NCBI RefSeq assembly: GCF_004027225.2
Contig: NC_044278.2
Span: forward strand, 53,955,411-54,019,410
Source: Strigops habroptila
Taxonomy: Eukaryota > Chordata > Aves > Psittaciformes > Psittacidae
Length of the DNA: 64,000 nt
Reading direction: 5' to 3'
Position 1 is the stretch's first letter. Each line of letters starts with the position of its first letter. Positions 26,285-39,850 of this stretch are shown here, in pieces. A program made the translations under genes and the position numbers. The notes under the pieces are model-generated. The model was not told where the DNA came from. It did not search any database and saw only the letters and a list, made by a program, of their open reading frames with translations.

Positions 26285-26870
26285 CCCACTGTAGGAGAAG
26301 ATCAGGTTTAAGACCATCTAAGGAACCTGAAGGCGCACAAGTCCATGGAACCTGATGAAATCCATCTGCGAGTCCTGAGGCAACTGGCAGATAAAGTGGC
26401 TAAGCCATTATCCATCATATTTGAGAAGTCATGGCAGTCTGGTAAAGTTACCACTCACTGACTGGAAAAGCAGAACTCTCCCCTCTTCCCCCCATTTTTA
26501 AAAAGGGAAAAAAGGAAGATCCAGGGAACTACAGGCCAATCAGTCTCACTTCTGTGCCTGGCAAGATCATGGAAAAGATCCATCTGGAAACTATGCAAGG
26601 ACACATGGACTCTAAGGAGGTGATTAATGACAGCCAACACGGCTTCACTAAGGACAAATGGAGCCTGACATACTTGGTGGCCTTCTACAATGCGGTTACA
26701 ACATTGGTAGATAGGGAAGAGCAACCAACATCATCTACTTGGACTTGTGCAAAGCATTTGACACTCTCCTGCGCAACATCCTTGCCTCTAAACTGGAAAG
26801 ATATAGATCTGAAAGGTGGACCATTTGGTGGATAAGGAATTAGCTGGATGGTCACACTCAGAGTGGGAAT
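26285..26870 (+). mobile_element. CR1 LINE internal fragment (reverse transcriptase region)
   Basis: Contains AAGTCCATGGAACCTGATG, AACTACAGGCCAATCAGTCT, GGCAAGATCATGGAAAAGAT and CTTGTGCAAAGCATTTGACA, the order found in the RT domain of CR1 ORF2 ([18 protein letters not shown] and a degraded CKAFDTV equivalent). Frameshifts and stops interrupt it, and the 3' UTR is absent, so it is an inactive piece. Confidence 0.9.
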
Positions 26871-29072
26871 ATTCAGGGTAATTAGTCATTGATAGGCACA
26901 AGAATATTATGTTATTAGCTCAGATAGCAAAAGATGAACAACATGAACCACATTCCCTGGTGCAAAATCCCCTTCCCTCATGGCAGAGGATTACCAGATC
27001 TCCAGAGCCTAGAACCGCATCTCCATTCCTTTTATTGTAGGATCATCTACAGAGTATATAATTTAGTCTCTTGACTCTCACCTCCACACCTGAGCAGCAT
27101 TCCCCTTGAGACCTGCTTTAAAGCTTAAGTACTACAAGCTTTTGCTTTTCAAATTTCCAGAAATACAGGTAAACTGGGGCCTGAGGGGACCGAATCATCT
27201 TTAGCTAGTTGTATGATGGGCAGCCTTTTGGTCATTGCAAGGGAGCATCATTAAATGTTCATTTATCTGCCTGCTTTCTTTGCAACTACAAAGCCTTCCA
27301 CAGTTGCAAAAAGCCCAACTTGTCCCCAGACCATTATATCCCATTCACGTATACTCGACTAACCTATGATAGGCAGGATAGAAAGCTCTCACAAAGTGTC
27401 TGGGACTGTCTGTTTCTGTTGAATATTGAGACAGCATCATTTTTAGGGAGACCCCAAAATTTCAGATGGATGAACATGACATGGGAATTCTTAACAAGGC
27501 ATGGTTGGTAGTTTCCTCTGTACCAGAAATTTATCTCTAATCAAGATGGGAAAGAAAACAAAGAAATGGAATCTTATTAAATAAAATATGTGAAAAAAAG
27601 AAGAAATAATTAAAACAACAGACACAAAATAGAAATATAGAATTCCATTGTAGACTTAAAAAAACCCATATAGTATTACTATCACTTTTTATGACAATGG
27701 AAAGAAAAAATATGCGTAAGAAAAAGTCTGGTGTTCAATTTTCATCACATTTTTCATCTTATGAAGAAGTTGAATTTCGCTATCATGGGCTGAAACAAAC
27801 AGGCAAATAGTTCAGGTTACAGTTGGTTGGTTTGTTCTTGTTCAAAACTTAAACCAGAAGAATGAATGAGTGAAGTTAACTTCCTTTGCAATTTTATGTT
27901 CATAAACTTTTACATATATGGGTTCACTTGAGAACAGATGAAAGAAGCTGTAAAATACCACAAGACTGGCATGAATCAACATAATTCCTCATGAACTGGT
28001 ACAATGTAAAAGAGAAGTCTGGGGTTTGTGAAACCTCAAGACACTGAAAAATGTAAGTTTCACTAAGCACTGCAATTTTGCTACTTTATTTTTTTTTTAA
28101 TAGTACTTTTTAACAATTTAGAACTAGTTAAAATATATGACTATACATAAATACACAGCACTAACCAGAGCTCTTCATCAAGTAAGAGACGCATGTTTAC
28201 GTGTAATCCTCGCATTTTTTCAATGAAGGCAGCACTGATGGGTAAACATAGATGCCTAAAACTTCTCCAACCAAAACCCAGTCTGGAAAAGCTGCCAAAT
28301 GACAAAAAAAACCCCAGTATACTGTATTATTCAGTTATCAGAGTGGTAATTTGCAAGCATTCCGAATATTTACCTGAAATCAGATCTTTCACATTTAAAA
28401 CAATTCTGTCTTTGAGAAAAATATACCAAAGCAAAATGTTGTCAAAAAAGACAAAGAACATTTTTAGATTTCTTTTGTAATTTTTCTACAAAAAAATGTA
28501 AGAAAAATGGCAGTTACCCACAGAAAGAAATAATTTCTGTCATACTCCCATGTTTTACAGGAACATTTTAATATCAAAAAAGCTTTGTTAAGTCTATGCG
28601 GGAATATGCAGTGACACAAGGTTTGTCAGGAAAGACATTGTCTTTTATGAAAACAACTCAAAACCTGGGAAAAACACAGAGAATCTGCACACAAACGTTT
28701 TACAAATCTGAAGTGGGTGCAGCAATCCTAAGGCTGCACAAAGGCTGGAAACAATTGCTAGGGTTTAACGTAAATGCATTCATCAGAAAGTTTTAGTGGA
28801 GATCTACCAGAAAAAGAAGTGATAAGGTCTTAAATCTTGTCATAAAGGGAGGGAATTGATGTCAAATACTAACTTGAATGAATAAACCAAATTGACCACT
28901 GAAGAAATTCAGAATGGATAACTACTCTTTTCTGAAATCATGGTAAGTCAGAGTGACTTGTTGTTTCCTTTAATTTGCATACAGATGAAATTATGTTTTT
29001 AGCTAATCAGACCCAATGTGTTTTCCTTGGGGTATGCAGGAGGGGAGAGGAGGGGAAAGTGGCTTAGGGGAG

Positions 29073-29140
29073 TTGTTTTGTTTTGCTTTGTTTTCTTTGG
29101 TTTTGTTTTGCTTTGTTTTCTTTTGTTTTCTTTTGTTTTT
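29073..29140. repeat. TTTTG/TTTTC simple repeat
   Basis: Imperfect tandem of TTTTG, CTTTG and TTTTC units. The opposite strand reads as a lysine/threonine-rich frame that is only a by-product of the repeat. Confidence 0.85.
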
Positions 29141-29354
29141 AAAGAGAGAACTAAATAGTTTCCACATCTTTGGGAGCACACCGGAGTTCTAAATATAATT
29201 ATGCAACATGAATCTCAAGTGCTGAAAAGTGGAGTGTGTACTGTTAACACCCGAGACAGAAAGGAGGACAGCTTAGGTGATATATTTCAGAACTCCTCTG
29301 CTGAGATTTCCATGGAGGCTAAAGGATTGATCCCAAATCCTTCCATCTTGTTAG

Positions 29355-29471
29355 ATATATCAGCAACCTGGTCCAGTGGAAGGTGTCCTTGCTCATGGCA
29401 GGAAAGTTGGAACTAGATGATATTTAAGGTCCCTTCCAACCCTAACCATTCTAGGATTCTATGATTCTATA
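29355..29471 (+). mobile_element. CR1 LINE 3' end fragment
   Basis: AGCAACCTGGTCCAGTGGAA, GGTGTCCTTGCTCATGGCAG, AACTAGATGATATTTAAGGT and CCCTTCCAACCCTAACCATT lead into GGATTCTATGATTCTATA, the CR1 terminal octamer repeat. A clear CR1 3' terminus on the + strand, 5' truncated. Confidence 0.93.
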
Positions 29472-32400
29472 TTCCAGGGAGTTAGTTTTTGCTAACATAT
29501 TCTCTTGGTTTTACAAACAAGAAAAATATAAACTTCAAATAGCCCAAATAATTCAGCTCTAATAAGGACCTCCAGGCAATTTCCTAAATACATGACTTAT
29601 CCTTCTCTCTTGCACACACTGCCTCACAAATGCAAGCAGTTCAATTAAAAGGAATGATACATTCTCAGCGGGAAAAAAACAAATTTGTGAGATTGAGTCT
29701 GGAAGAATCCTGACAGTTCTGTGGCTTTCATTTGAGAGTTCTTTAAAGAGCACTAAATTATTGATTTTATCATAGTTATAAATATTTATAATTTATCTAG
29801 TTTAGAATTTGAAACAATTATAAAATAACTATTTTATAAAATATGAAATATACATAGGTTATAAAGTTATAAAATAAGTTGTTCTGGATCTTCTTTCTAT
29901 ATTGACATCTCTGTTTAAGATTTATCAATGCCTGATTAGCAGTGGGACTACAGACAAAGCCAGAACCAGGAATAATTAAATATAAGCTTTTGCTTTTCAA
30001 ATTGACAAACGCATGTTGCTACTTCGTTTGCAGCAGATGTTATAACAGAATTGAAGTTTTACATATTTATGCCATTTTGAGAATTAGAAATATAACAGAT
30101 GAGTCCATCCAGACCAGCTAATGGTCAAGATACTGGTTGATCCAGGATTTATCACAACTCTGTGGGTGATGTTGTGGAATTGGCTGACAGCACTTCTCAG
30201 ATCAGGCACTAAAACACAACCTGGCAGTACAAGGCTGCCAAGCATCCAAAGGCAGAAAATACCAGGCATTGCTCTGGCTAAAATTTAAGTTTCAGTGTGT
30301 TGGCTGTCCTCTCCCGCCTTTGCTCTACAACATGTGAGATTGCTTAATCTGTCAGTGGGCAACTGAAGTTTAGTAGAAAATTAAGAGCTCTCCACAGATA
30401 ACGCTGTTTCCTCAAATTTGCAGGCAAAACTTGAAGAGTGCCAAAGTAATCAAAATGACCATTCCTATGCTTAGCTAGGCATGTGTCTGATTTTACTGAG
30501 TTTATTTAATTTTCTAAATCACTTTGGGGCATAAGCTGGTATAAATGCAAGAAATTCATATAATGAAACTAGAATTTTATGCCTAGGAAAAATGCCAAGA
30601 TTCATAACTGTTCCCCCAGCTAAATTCTACTTTGCCTGATTTTGTGAATTAAGTGGTGGTAATTATGTGCCTAATATGCATTCCTAGTTAACATGCTTGT
30701 CTCTATAAATTCAGTAATTGCTTATTCAAACAAGGCAACAGGCATGTAACACATAATTGGCATGCACAATTACCTCATTTGCATCAGCAGTCACTGTAAT
30801 TTCATGTCACACCGATTATACATGAAATCATGACTGTAGTTTGGAAGACATTTGAAACCCAAATGCAAAACAGAGACACAACATAAGTTTCTAAATCAAT
30901 AATCTTTTCCTCTCACCTTTAAAAATATTTTACTTCCATGGTCCTATTCTTCATTTTTGTTCATTTACTTGTGTTTGTTTACTTATATTCACTTTCCTTA
31001 GCTCACTGTCCTGTAATCAGCTATGTAGAAGATTATGAACAAGTAATCCCGTGAGAGGGATAGAGCTCCTGTGTCCACCTGTGTCAGCTAAATGGTGCTT
31101 ACATCCTTCCATGTATGTTCAAAGAGGCCTAACATTTTCAATAAGCAAAGGCTGAAGCATTTTCTCATTTATTAAAACCTCTTTGATACCCATCAGAGTC
31201 CAAACCTGCTTCCATTTAACTTGCCAAATGCTAGAGGCTGTTGCTCACAACTGAAGACATGATTTCTCTTGATCCCTGCAATGACAGCTCTCACACCAGC
31301 CTACTCCTATAGAAAAGCCTCTGCTCCTCCTTGGACAGCCTCAAGCAATGCTTCAGAGAGGTGGTCAGTTGCTAGGTTGCCTTGTCTGCTCATTTTAAGA
31401 ATCACAGCAGACTTGCGTACTTGCTGCTAGTCATATTGAAATCACCCTTCATTAAATGCAGGTCAAGCTAAAGTGGAAATATGCCTGTTCTGGAGGGTAC
31501 ATTCAAAATAGCTGATACTTATTAAAGAACTGGAAGAAGTGAAAAAAATAAACAGTACGATTCTTCTAGAGTAAGCACAAAACTTAAAGGCCTTGTTTTT
31601 CTCTCTTTTCAGATGAGAGGCTGCAGGTGTCACCTTGGCCTGCAAGATCTCTGCTCCCTGCTTGCTGCTTATTGCAGATAACAATCTTTGAAGCAAACCC
31701 TTGACTGATAATAATCACAAACTTTTACAGCTAATCTACAACTCTTCTCAGGGTCCTCCAAAGTTTCAGTATGATTCAGTTCCCCTTCCCAAAGTTATAC
31801 CAAAAAAAACTACCTATGTTCCAAGCCATGGAAAATTAAGGACTATTGCTATCTGTACCAAATGTTACTTGTGCAGTGCAAGTGCTAATTGCATGAAAGG
31901 ATCTGTTAGTATTTCATTGACCCAATGAGGAGTACAAATACACTGAGATGTATTTTTCTCTTGGTAGCAACATCAGCATAACGAGATTCTTTTTCCTGCA
32001 TGTTTCCTCTTCACGGTCCCATTCTCTCATATTCTGATTCCTGCACTGCCCTGTAGCTGACCTAAATTCTATGTTGATTTTAATCTTAATTTAAATTAAC
32101 TCAATACCTGACTTCAAGGTCAAGGAAACACTGTCCAAAATATCTTTGATGTTATCAGATTTCGTGCAAGATTTAAACTCCAGAGCATTAAAATATATTC
32201 GAAGAATAACCGTAGACTGGAATATTTTTAGGATAGTGTCAACAACAATGGTGGAATATGGAAGTTTTCAGGAGCAGCAAGTTCAGTTGGTTCGCGAGAG
32301 ATTTAATCTGTTATGAAAATGAGAATGAACTGTTTAGTGCATCACAAGTCCACAAGGCTCAGTTCCAAGTACCAGCTTTGCAGATCTTCCTGTGATTAAA

Positions 32401-34073
32401 TTTAAGCATGTTAGAGGTGAAAAATGCTGATTCTTAGTCAAACTCCATGTGGAAGAAGAAATATAGTGATTTGAGAAATTAAATAAAAATTCTCAAAAAG
32501 ATAGTACCAACAGAGATCAGTTCCACTTCTGAAAATAAAATCTGTTCCTGGAAGTCCTTGCTCAGTAGTTTCAGAAGAATGAAATTGTTAGCATGCTGTA
32601 ATTTTTGGACAGATTATTTTTGTGAAGAAAAAACAATAAAAGCCAATGCAATAAACTGCCTGATGAATGAAATGAGTGGTACCTGCATCTTTCAAAACAA
32701 ATACCCGAGACAAGGATTAAAATGCTTTCCAAAGATAAGAATCTGCAGTCACCTTGGTACATTCAGAGATTATTGACTACTCAGTCTAGCATTATTTTGT
32801 ACAGCTTAGTTAATTATTTTTTTTTTTATAGTATGCTTGGTTCCAGATACCACAAAAGTTTACTATTAACGGTTGAGCACAGACAGTAAGTGTGGAAAGC
32901 ATTTAGCCTGTTTCAACACACCCTCCACTGGCAAGCTGCTGAAACACCAACACAATTTTATATTAGCAGTGGGTAAAACCTCACGGGGTTTGGTTTTCTA
33001 AGTCAGTGCATGTTGTAACTGGAACCCAATTTCTTGAAATAAACTGCTAGCTGGAAGGTTATAAGCACTGATTTTGCTTATGCAGTAGCTCACACCATTG
33101 CCACCATAGAAGATACAGCAAGAATAAAACCCCCAAAATACTGTAAGCAACAAAACAGCTATATCATTAATCTAATTTGACTCAGAATGTCAAATTTGTC
33201 ACTGAGCAGCAGAAAAATCCAACAATCCAACAACTGCATTTCGTCATTTCATGCATCATTCGTGCATGAAAGCAACTACATTCGTAAGAAGTTAAAAGTA
33301 GTACAGAAAAAATAATTCTTAACGTTCTTATCTTAGTTTTTGTATCTTCTATGCAATTGTTTAGATGCTTCTCCGGAAGAGCTCTTAAACTGAATTCTTA
33401 TCTCCCCCCCAATCAGTGTCTGCAGCAGTGGAGGGAGGAGGTGGAGGGAAACCATCTGGAAATTCCAGGGTGCATTTCATGGAGTTTCCTGGCCATTTGG
33501 GACTCACCAGTATGCACAGGAGCCTGCAACACCTTCAGAGAACATCAGCATGAAATCAACACCTGCCCAATGGTCATCTCATGCCCTTCTTCTTTGTGCC
33601 CTAGTAATGATGTGCATATTGCAGGCAAAATCCTCTTGGCTCTCAACACACCTTCCTAGCAGGCTCATCCTTCACATAGCACTCTTGGGGTGAGTATCTA
33701 TTCTCTACAAACACAGAAGCAAATCAAGACTGAATCTTGCTCTTTCCCTCCCTTCCCCTTGCTAATATCTTAACTTTAATTGAAGTTACGTTACACATGA
33801 ACTCACTAAATGAGAACTGAATGCTGTTAAGGGCCCCAGAAGCTGAAACGGTGGCAATGATAATTATGAATCTCTGCAATAAATAGGTCATCGCAAAATT
33901 TCCTTATGTGTTGGACATGAAAATTTATTTTCAGAAACAGTGATATTTCTCTCATTACTTGGAAGGCAGACCAGGATTTCAGTAGTGCAGCCCCAGCTGG
34001 AGAGTAACTTATGGAAGAGGCTACGATGCAGCCTCAAGATGGTTATTTAACTAAAGGTCTTCTTCATTCTTAG

Positions 34074-34641
34074 TGTCCTGGGTTCAGCTATAGCAGTCAT
34101 TTTTCTCCTTCTTAGTAGCTAGTGCAGTGCTGTGTTTTTTAACTTTCAGCCTGGGAACAACGCTGATAACACCAATGTTTTTAGTTGTTGCTAAGTAATG
34201 TTTATTCCAACCAAGGACTTTCTCAGTCTCATGCTTTGCCAGGGAGGAGGGGAAGCCAGGAGGAAGCAGAGACAGGACACCTGACCCAAACTGGCCAAAG
34301 GGGTATTCCATACCACAGCACGTCACGCCCAGTATATAAACCGGGGGGAGTTACCCGGAAGGCCCAGATCACTGCTCGGGTCGGGCTGGGTATCGGTCAG
34401 CGGGTGGTGAGCAATTGTATCCTCTCCCCTTGTTATTTCACTAATCATTATTATCATTGGTGGTAGCAGTAGTGGTTTTGTATTATACCTTAGTTACTGG
34501 ACTGTTCCTATCTCAACCCATGGGAGTTACATTCTTTCGATTCTCTTCCCCATCCCTCCGGGAGCAGGGGTAGGAAGAAGAGGGGAGACTGAGCGAGCGG
34601 CTGCGTGGTTCCGAGTTACGGGCTGGGCTCAAACCACGACA
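34074..34641 (+). mobile_element. Solo LTR of an endogenous retrovirus (copy 1, 568 bp)
   Basis: Begins TGTCCTGGGTTCAGC and ends AAACCACGACA (TG...CA ends). It is flanked by a perfect 5-bp target duplication, CTTAG at 34069-34073 and 34642-34646. A TATATAA lies at 34333-34339. No internal retroviral sequence is present, so it is a solo LTR left by recombination. The 5-bp duplication is compatible with several retroviral classes. A near copy lies at 47820-48381. Confidence 0.92.
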
Positions 34642-35138
34642 CTTAGAAATTCTGCAATTTCTAAGAGGTGTTTCACCACTTTTCCTTGCATGGTTTTTTG
34701 GATGCATTCCAAATTAGTTTGAGCTCTGAAAGTTGAAATAATGCCCTGATATATTGCTGGTGTGGTCTCCTGCCTGCTGCAAGCAGCACATAAGGACTCG
34801 GGGAGAAATGAGATACACAGGATAAAATAGCTTTTCGGTGGGAGATGGAAAGATTACTGGTTTTGCATTGGCTCCATTACTTGTTCTTTCTTTTTAGCAG
34901 TAGAAATACCAGTGACTAGTTTGAGGATGCTTATTTTCTCCTTTGTTTTTTTGTTGCATATTTTTGGTTGTTTGGTTGGGGTTTTTTTGTTTTGTTTTGT
35001 TTACTCACTTTAGTAAAACATGTTTTCTTCCAGGTTGAAAATGAGTATGTAGGTTTCCTCTTCTTCCATGTAATGTGCCATAATTTCCTACCTATTATTG
35101 CTGATGTATTCTTTAATAAGTCAGACCTTTGTCCCATA

Positions 35139-35192
35139 TAGAATCATAGAATGGGTTGGGTTAGGAGGGACTTTAAAGGTCATCTAGTTTCG
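35139..35192 (-). mobile_element. Short CR1 3' end
   Basis: ATAGAATCATAGAATGGGTT followed by GGACTTTAAAGGTCATCTAG is the antisense of the CR1 3' terminus. Only about 50 bp remain. Confidence 0.85.
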
Positions 35193-36267
35193 CATATGTT
35201 TTCAGGTTTAATTCCTCTCAGCTGCTTTACCATTTTAGGAAATGGGAATAAAGCCCCTTGCCTACAATTCAAGACTGTTCCAGGATGATAGGAGCTCTGC
35301 ATTTTACCAGGAAAAAGAAAGAGAAGCTGTGTTGGATATTTTGCAAAGGAATGTACCAGAGGATTGGAAACTTCAAAAATAGGTCAAAAAATTCAATGAT
35401 GGGGGATGAAAGAAGCAGACTTCTTCAAAGAAGAGTAACTGAAAGTAACAGAATTGATCTTTCCTATCATTGCTGGACTGTAATTCTGTAATTGCATAAT
35501 TACACAGTTTTTATTATTAATGTATATTATTAGAATCTTAAGGATCTTACTCTTACAGAATCTTAAGGATTATGTAATCAAAAGATCATCACAAATGCAC
35601 TTGTACACAACTACTCCTCCACCTTCCATAGATAGTTTAGATCACATGGTAAAATTTGCTTTCCCATCTTTTCAGTTTAGATGTGGGAGTAGGGCAATAC
35701 TTCGACTTTCAATTGAAGGGCCCCACATGTGATGTTAACATAAGTAGATAGGAAGAGAGACAGAGAATAGAAGTCTAAGTGACTGTCAGGTTTCCATTTG
35801 ATGTAAAACGCTCAAAAAATTAAGCATGTCCCAAAAAGAGAAATGGGTTCAGTTGCATCCCTGACTTTATAATTCTGTTATTCTCTTTCCCAGAAAATAA
35901 AAGCATAATACTAAGAACAAAAATGTAGTATGTATTACAAATGCTTTTAAGGATACATATGGCAAGGATGAAATTTAACAAAGTGATATGGTAAAAAATT
36001 TAACATGCACTAGTGAGTGGAATAATGAAAAGACTTTTTCTACATGAAACAGGTAAACCCTTCTAATATGCAAATTATTGTATACTACCCATTGAAAACG
36101 TTTTCTTTTATTTATAACATTTCAGTACTTTATATTTTAAACTGTTCATTCTTAATTTTATGTTATGTTGGGCGCTTGCTTGTGTCTGATGTTTTTAAAC
36201 AATGCTTAACTTCAGCCAAAATATTTGGTTTTGGGTTTTTTTCCTTTTTTTTTTTTTTCATTTGTAG

Positions 36268-36510
36268 GTCCACATCTGACTTTGGTCAAACACTGGAACG
36301 AACTTCCTAGTGAGGTGGTTGATGCTCAAGTCTGTTGGTGTTTAAGAGGCATTTGGACAACGACATTAATATGCTTCAACTTGTAGTCAGTCCTGAACTG
36401 GTCAGGCCATTGGACTAGATGATCCTAGTAGGTCCTTTCCAACTGAAATATCTGAAATATTATATTTCTATTACTATTCTATTCCTATCCTGTTCTGTTC
36501 TATTCTGGTT
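36268..36510 (+). mobile_element. CR1 LINE 3' UTR fragment
   Basis: CACTGGAACGAACTTCCTAG, GAGGTGGTTGATGCTCAAG, GGACTAGATGATCCTAGTAG and GTCCTTTCCAACTG are the CR1 3' UTR blocks in order, followed by a degenerate ATTCTATTC tail. It is more diverged than the 29 kb copy. Confidence 0.8.
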
Positions 36511-38214
36511 TTTTAATGACTAATGTTTTTGCTGGCATTGAAATATTTCTGTTGGCACATTTATTTGCAATGGCCAAGCATGCTTATTCTTTTTTGTAAG
36601 GCCTTGAAATTTATATGGGGGCTGTTAATATCAGTAACAGATCTTATCAAAGTGAAGAACTTCCAATGTGTAGACAAATGCCCTACACAGGATGTGACTA
36701 TCCTTATCTGTAGCATGCAGATTCATTCAGCATTTACCTTCCGTATTCTTTGGCACATCAAGCAGGGTCCAAGACATAAAAGACTCCTTCATGATCCAGG
36801 TGTGATCCATTCAAAAAGCAGTTTCTTTCTGCTCTCTGCTCTCACCTTTGTGTGGTTAAGTTGTATGCAGTATGCAGACAAAATGAGTTGAATAAAGGTT
36901 TAGCTTATACATCACTCTTTATTCTGACTTAAGGATACTTCGCCTTGAAACTCTAATAATAACCTTTTGAAATAACTTTGTGTGAGACAGCTTTACCTAC
37001 TGATGTAGTACACATGGAGTCTGGTTTAATGTTACCCTTCCCTTGGCACAGGTATTGTCACTGGTGGCTGTTGGGTACCGGGCAAGTATAGAAGAGTGCT
37101 GAATGAGAATGGCACTGGTACAAATGACTGCAGATAAGGTTTTCACATACTGCTCTCTGCAGTATTTTTATTAAGTTCACAGTTTTGAATGCTTGCCTAT
37201 TGTGGTTACTACTAGCTAACAGGCAATGCTTGAGAATGAATGAAAACTCAGAGTTTCCAGTAAGTTCAGAAAATTTGTATTGGGCAGATTGCAATGATAT
37301 CATGCAAACAAGTGCAAATCAACAGGAAACTTTCAGTCCTCTTTAGTGATAGAACTCTGTAATGCAGTCATGTATGTGATCTGTAATTAAGCTTACTTGC
37401 AACTTCAAGCTAGAAAGGCAATGTTCTTGCATACACACGCAAGTTAATCATTGCTTCATCTAGAACAACCCCTACTTTCTCACTCTGGGGCAAATTCCTG
37501 CAAAGTGAAAATCAGCCTGTCAATTTAAGATATAGACAGATTGCTTGGGTGTAACTGTTGCAGATGTGTCCAGAGAAAGAAATAGGTGTTTGTTGAGCTT
37601 TAGACACTGAATATGCCCACATTGCCAGTTGAGGATTTATGGGATAAAATTGATTGGTTTATTGTACGTAAGAGTCAGAACTCTCGATATATGTTTTGTA
37701 GACAGCCTTCCCACAGACTTGGTAACAGACTGCACAAACAGCCCCGCAAAATAGCAGAGATTATCTCTTTTTTGCAGCGATGATCCCTTGTAATTTTTAG
37801 CATTAACAGGAAGTGATTTTAGTGTGCTTGGACTGAGTGGGATAAAGGGAACAATGACTCATTTTTAGAAAATAGCGAGTCCCATCACTCCATGACAAAT
37901 CAGCTTAGTCAACTTGAGTCAGTGCAGCCTGTTGTTCTGACAGGAGAACCTGATTCACTTTTGTAATATGCTGCAAAGTACAAGTATAAGGACCTCTACA
38001 GTACTTTTGGGGCCTATATTCGACCCATGGGCAAAGCTTAGAGGATTAATTCTCAAGGGTCCCTAGCATCCTTAAATTCATGCTTTTGTGTAGTCACTTC
38101 AAAAAGTGTCACTTGTTGGTCTTTCCTTGTATGACCATAGCTTGGCCTGTCCCAGACTTCTTTATGAATGACAGGATAACGATGGAGGGAAAAAACCAAG
38201 CAAAGATGGCAGGA

Positions 38215-38880
38215 GGTCTGCATGGTTGAGCAAGGAGCTCCTTTCTGCAATCAGATATGAAAAGGAAGTATATAAGACATGAAAGCAGGAGCAGATGACC
38301 TAGCAGTATAGAGCTGGTTTTTGATCTCGCAGGAACAGGGTTAGAAAAGTCAAGGCCAACCTGGAGTTGAGTCTGTTAAGGGAAGTGAAGGGCAGTAAGA
38401 AAGGATCTACACGAACACCAACAGTAAAAGGAAGACTAAGGAATAACATTGCTGAATGAGGCAGGGGACTTTGTAACAAATGACAGAAAATGCTGAGATA
38501 CTCAATACTTTCTTCGCTTCAGTCTTTACTAGCAACACCAGCTTCCAGAAATCCCAGGTGCCTGAGACAAGAAGGAAAGTCTGGAGCAAAGAATACTTAC
38601 CCTTAGCAGAGGAGGACCCCATTAGTCTACACTTTAACAAACTGGACAAACATAAATCCATTGGGCGGCATAGAATGCATCCATGAGTGCTGACAGAGGT
38701 GGCAGATGTGAGAGATTCCTAGGAACTGGAAGAAAACAAACATCACTCCTATCTTCAAAAAGGAAAAGAAGGAGTATCAGGGAACTACAGGCTGATCAGC
38801 CTCACCTCAATCCCTGGGAAGATGATGGAGCAACCGAACCTGGAAACTATTTCCAAATACATGAAATAATGCTCAGCCAG
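38215..38880 (+). mobile_element. CR1 LINE internal fragment (ORF2 linker to RT)
   Basis: Runs from GTCTGCATGGTTGAGCAAGG through ACCTGGAGTTGAGTCTG, AATGCTGAGATACTCAATAC and TTCTTCGCTTCAGTCTTTAC (translating to AEILNTFFASVF, a CR1 ORF2 string) to TCACCTCAATCCCTGGGAAG. Interrupted by stops and at least one internal deletion near 38690; both ends are truncated. Confidence 0.92.
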
Positions 38881-39328
38881 CCTGTGGGGCTGTTTGTGGG
38901 GTCTGTTACCAAGGTTGTGAGTAAATAACATTAAATGAAAGTTACTCAAGTTGATTGTTTAGGTTTTGAGAAAACGTAAAAATAAACTGAGACAATTTAC
39001 TTTGCTGAACTATGTTGTGATCAAAGACCTGTTTTACACTGCTGATGAAATAATAGGAAGGGGAATAGAGAGGAAGGAAGATAAGTCAGTAAGAGTGCTA
39101 GAGGTTGCAGCTGGCATGTGAAGCCTCCTCTGACACCTGCTGTCATGGGTGGAGGAGTTGGCAGAGGGCCAAGGGCTGTTTGTGTGGTTTGATCCAAAGT
39201 GCAAATCAAGTCAAAAGGGCTTATTTTGATTTATGTGCGTTACTTGCACTGTCCTCATCCTCTGGGTATCATATTAAGAGTATTTTCTACTTGCAGGCAA
39301 ACCCACAAGCCCTGGCTGCTAATTTTCA

Positions 39329-39850
39329 TAGAATCACAGAATGGTTTGGGTTGGAAGGGACCTTACAGGTCATCTAGTTCCAATCCCCTGCCGTGGGCAG
39401 GGACACCTTCCACTAGACCAAGTTGCTCAAAGCCCTATCCAACCCACCATTAAGTGGCCTTGAACACTGCTAGGGATATGGCAGCCACAGCTTCTCTGGG
39501 CAATCTGTGCCAGTGTCTCACCACCCTCACAGTGAAGAGCTTCTTCCCAATATTTAATCTAAAACTACCCTCCTTCACGTTAAAGCCATTCCCCCTTGTC
39601 CTATGACTACATGCCCTTGTAAAAAGCCCCTCTCTAGGTTTCTTGTAGGCCCCCTTTAGGTACTGGAAGATGCTCTCCCCTGAGCCTTCTTTTCTCCAGG
39701 CTGAACAAGCCCAACTCTTTCAGCCTGCCTTCATAGGAGAGGTGCTCCAGCATCCTGGTAATCTTCATGGCCTCCTCTGGACTCGCTCAAGCAGGTCCAC
39801 ATCCCTCTTGTGTTGGGAGCCCCAGTGCCTAATGCACTGCTCCAGGTATT
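39329..39850 (-). mobile_element. CR1 LINE 3' end fragment
   Basis: Starts CATAGAATCACAGAATGGTT and GGGTTGGAAGGGACCTTACA, the antisense CR1 terminus, and continues through the antisense 3' UTR (GTGGGCAGGGACACCTTCCA, CTCCAGGCTGAACAAGCCCA) to about 39850. Fairly well preserved. The apparent 174-codon + frame at 39670-40194 starts in antisense CR1 and is not a gene. Confidence 0.95.

Larger units (their letters stand above)
26871..34073. other. Intergenic spacer, middle part
   Basis: AT-rich DNA with a TTTTG-type simple repeat (29073-29140) and one CR1 tail (29355-29471). A stretch at 30680-30850 is rich in homeodomain- and octamer-like words (AATTA, ATTTGCAT). No gene is recognised. Confidence 0.5.

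Noticed and set aside
34185..34466. A 93-codon + frame, with a 60-codon counterpart at 47931-48113
   Set aside because: Both lie inside the two solo LTRs and start at the same LTR position; not a retroviral gene.
36523..36891. 122-codon + frame
   Set aside because: No recognised domain and no splice-consistent partners; starts just after a CR1 tail.
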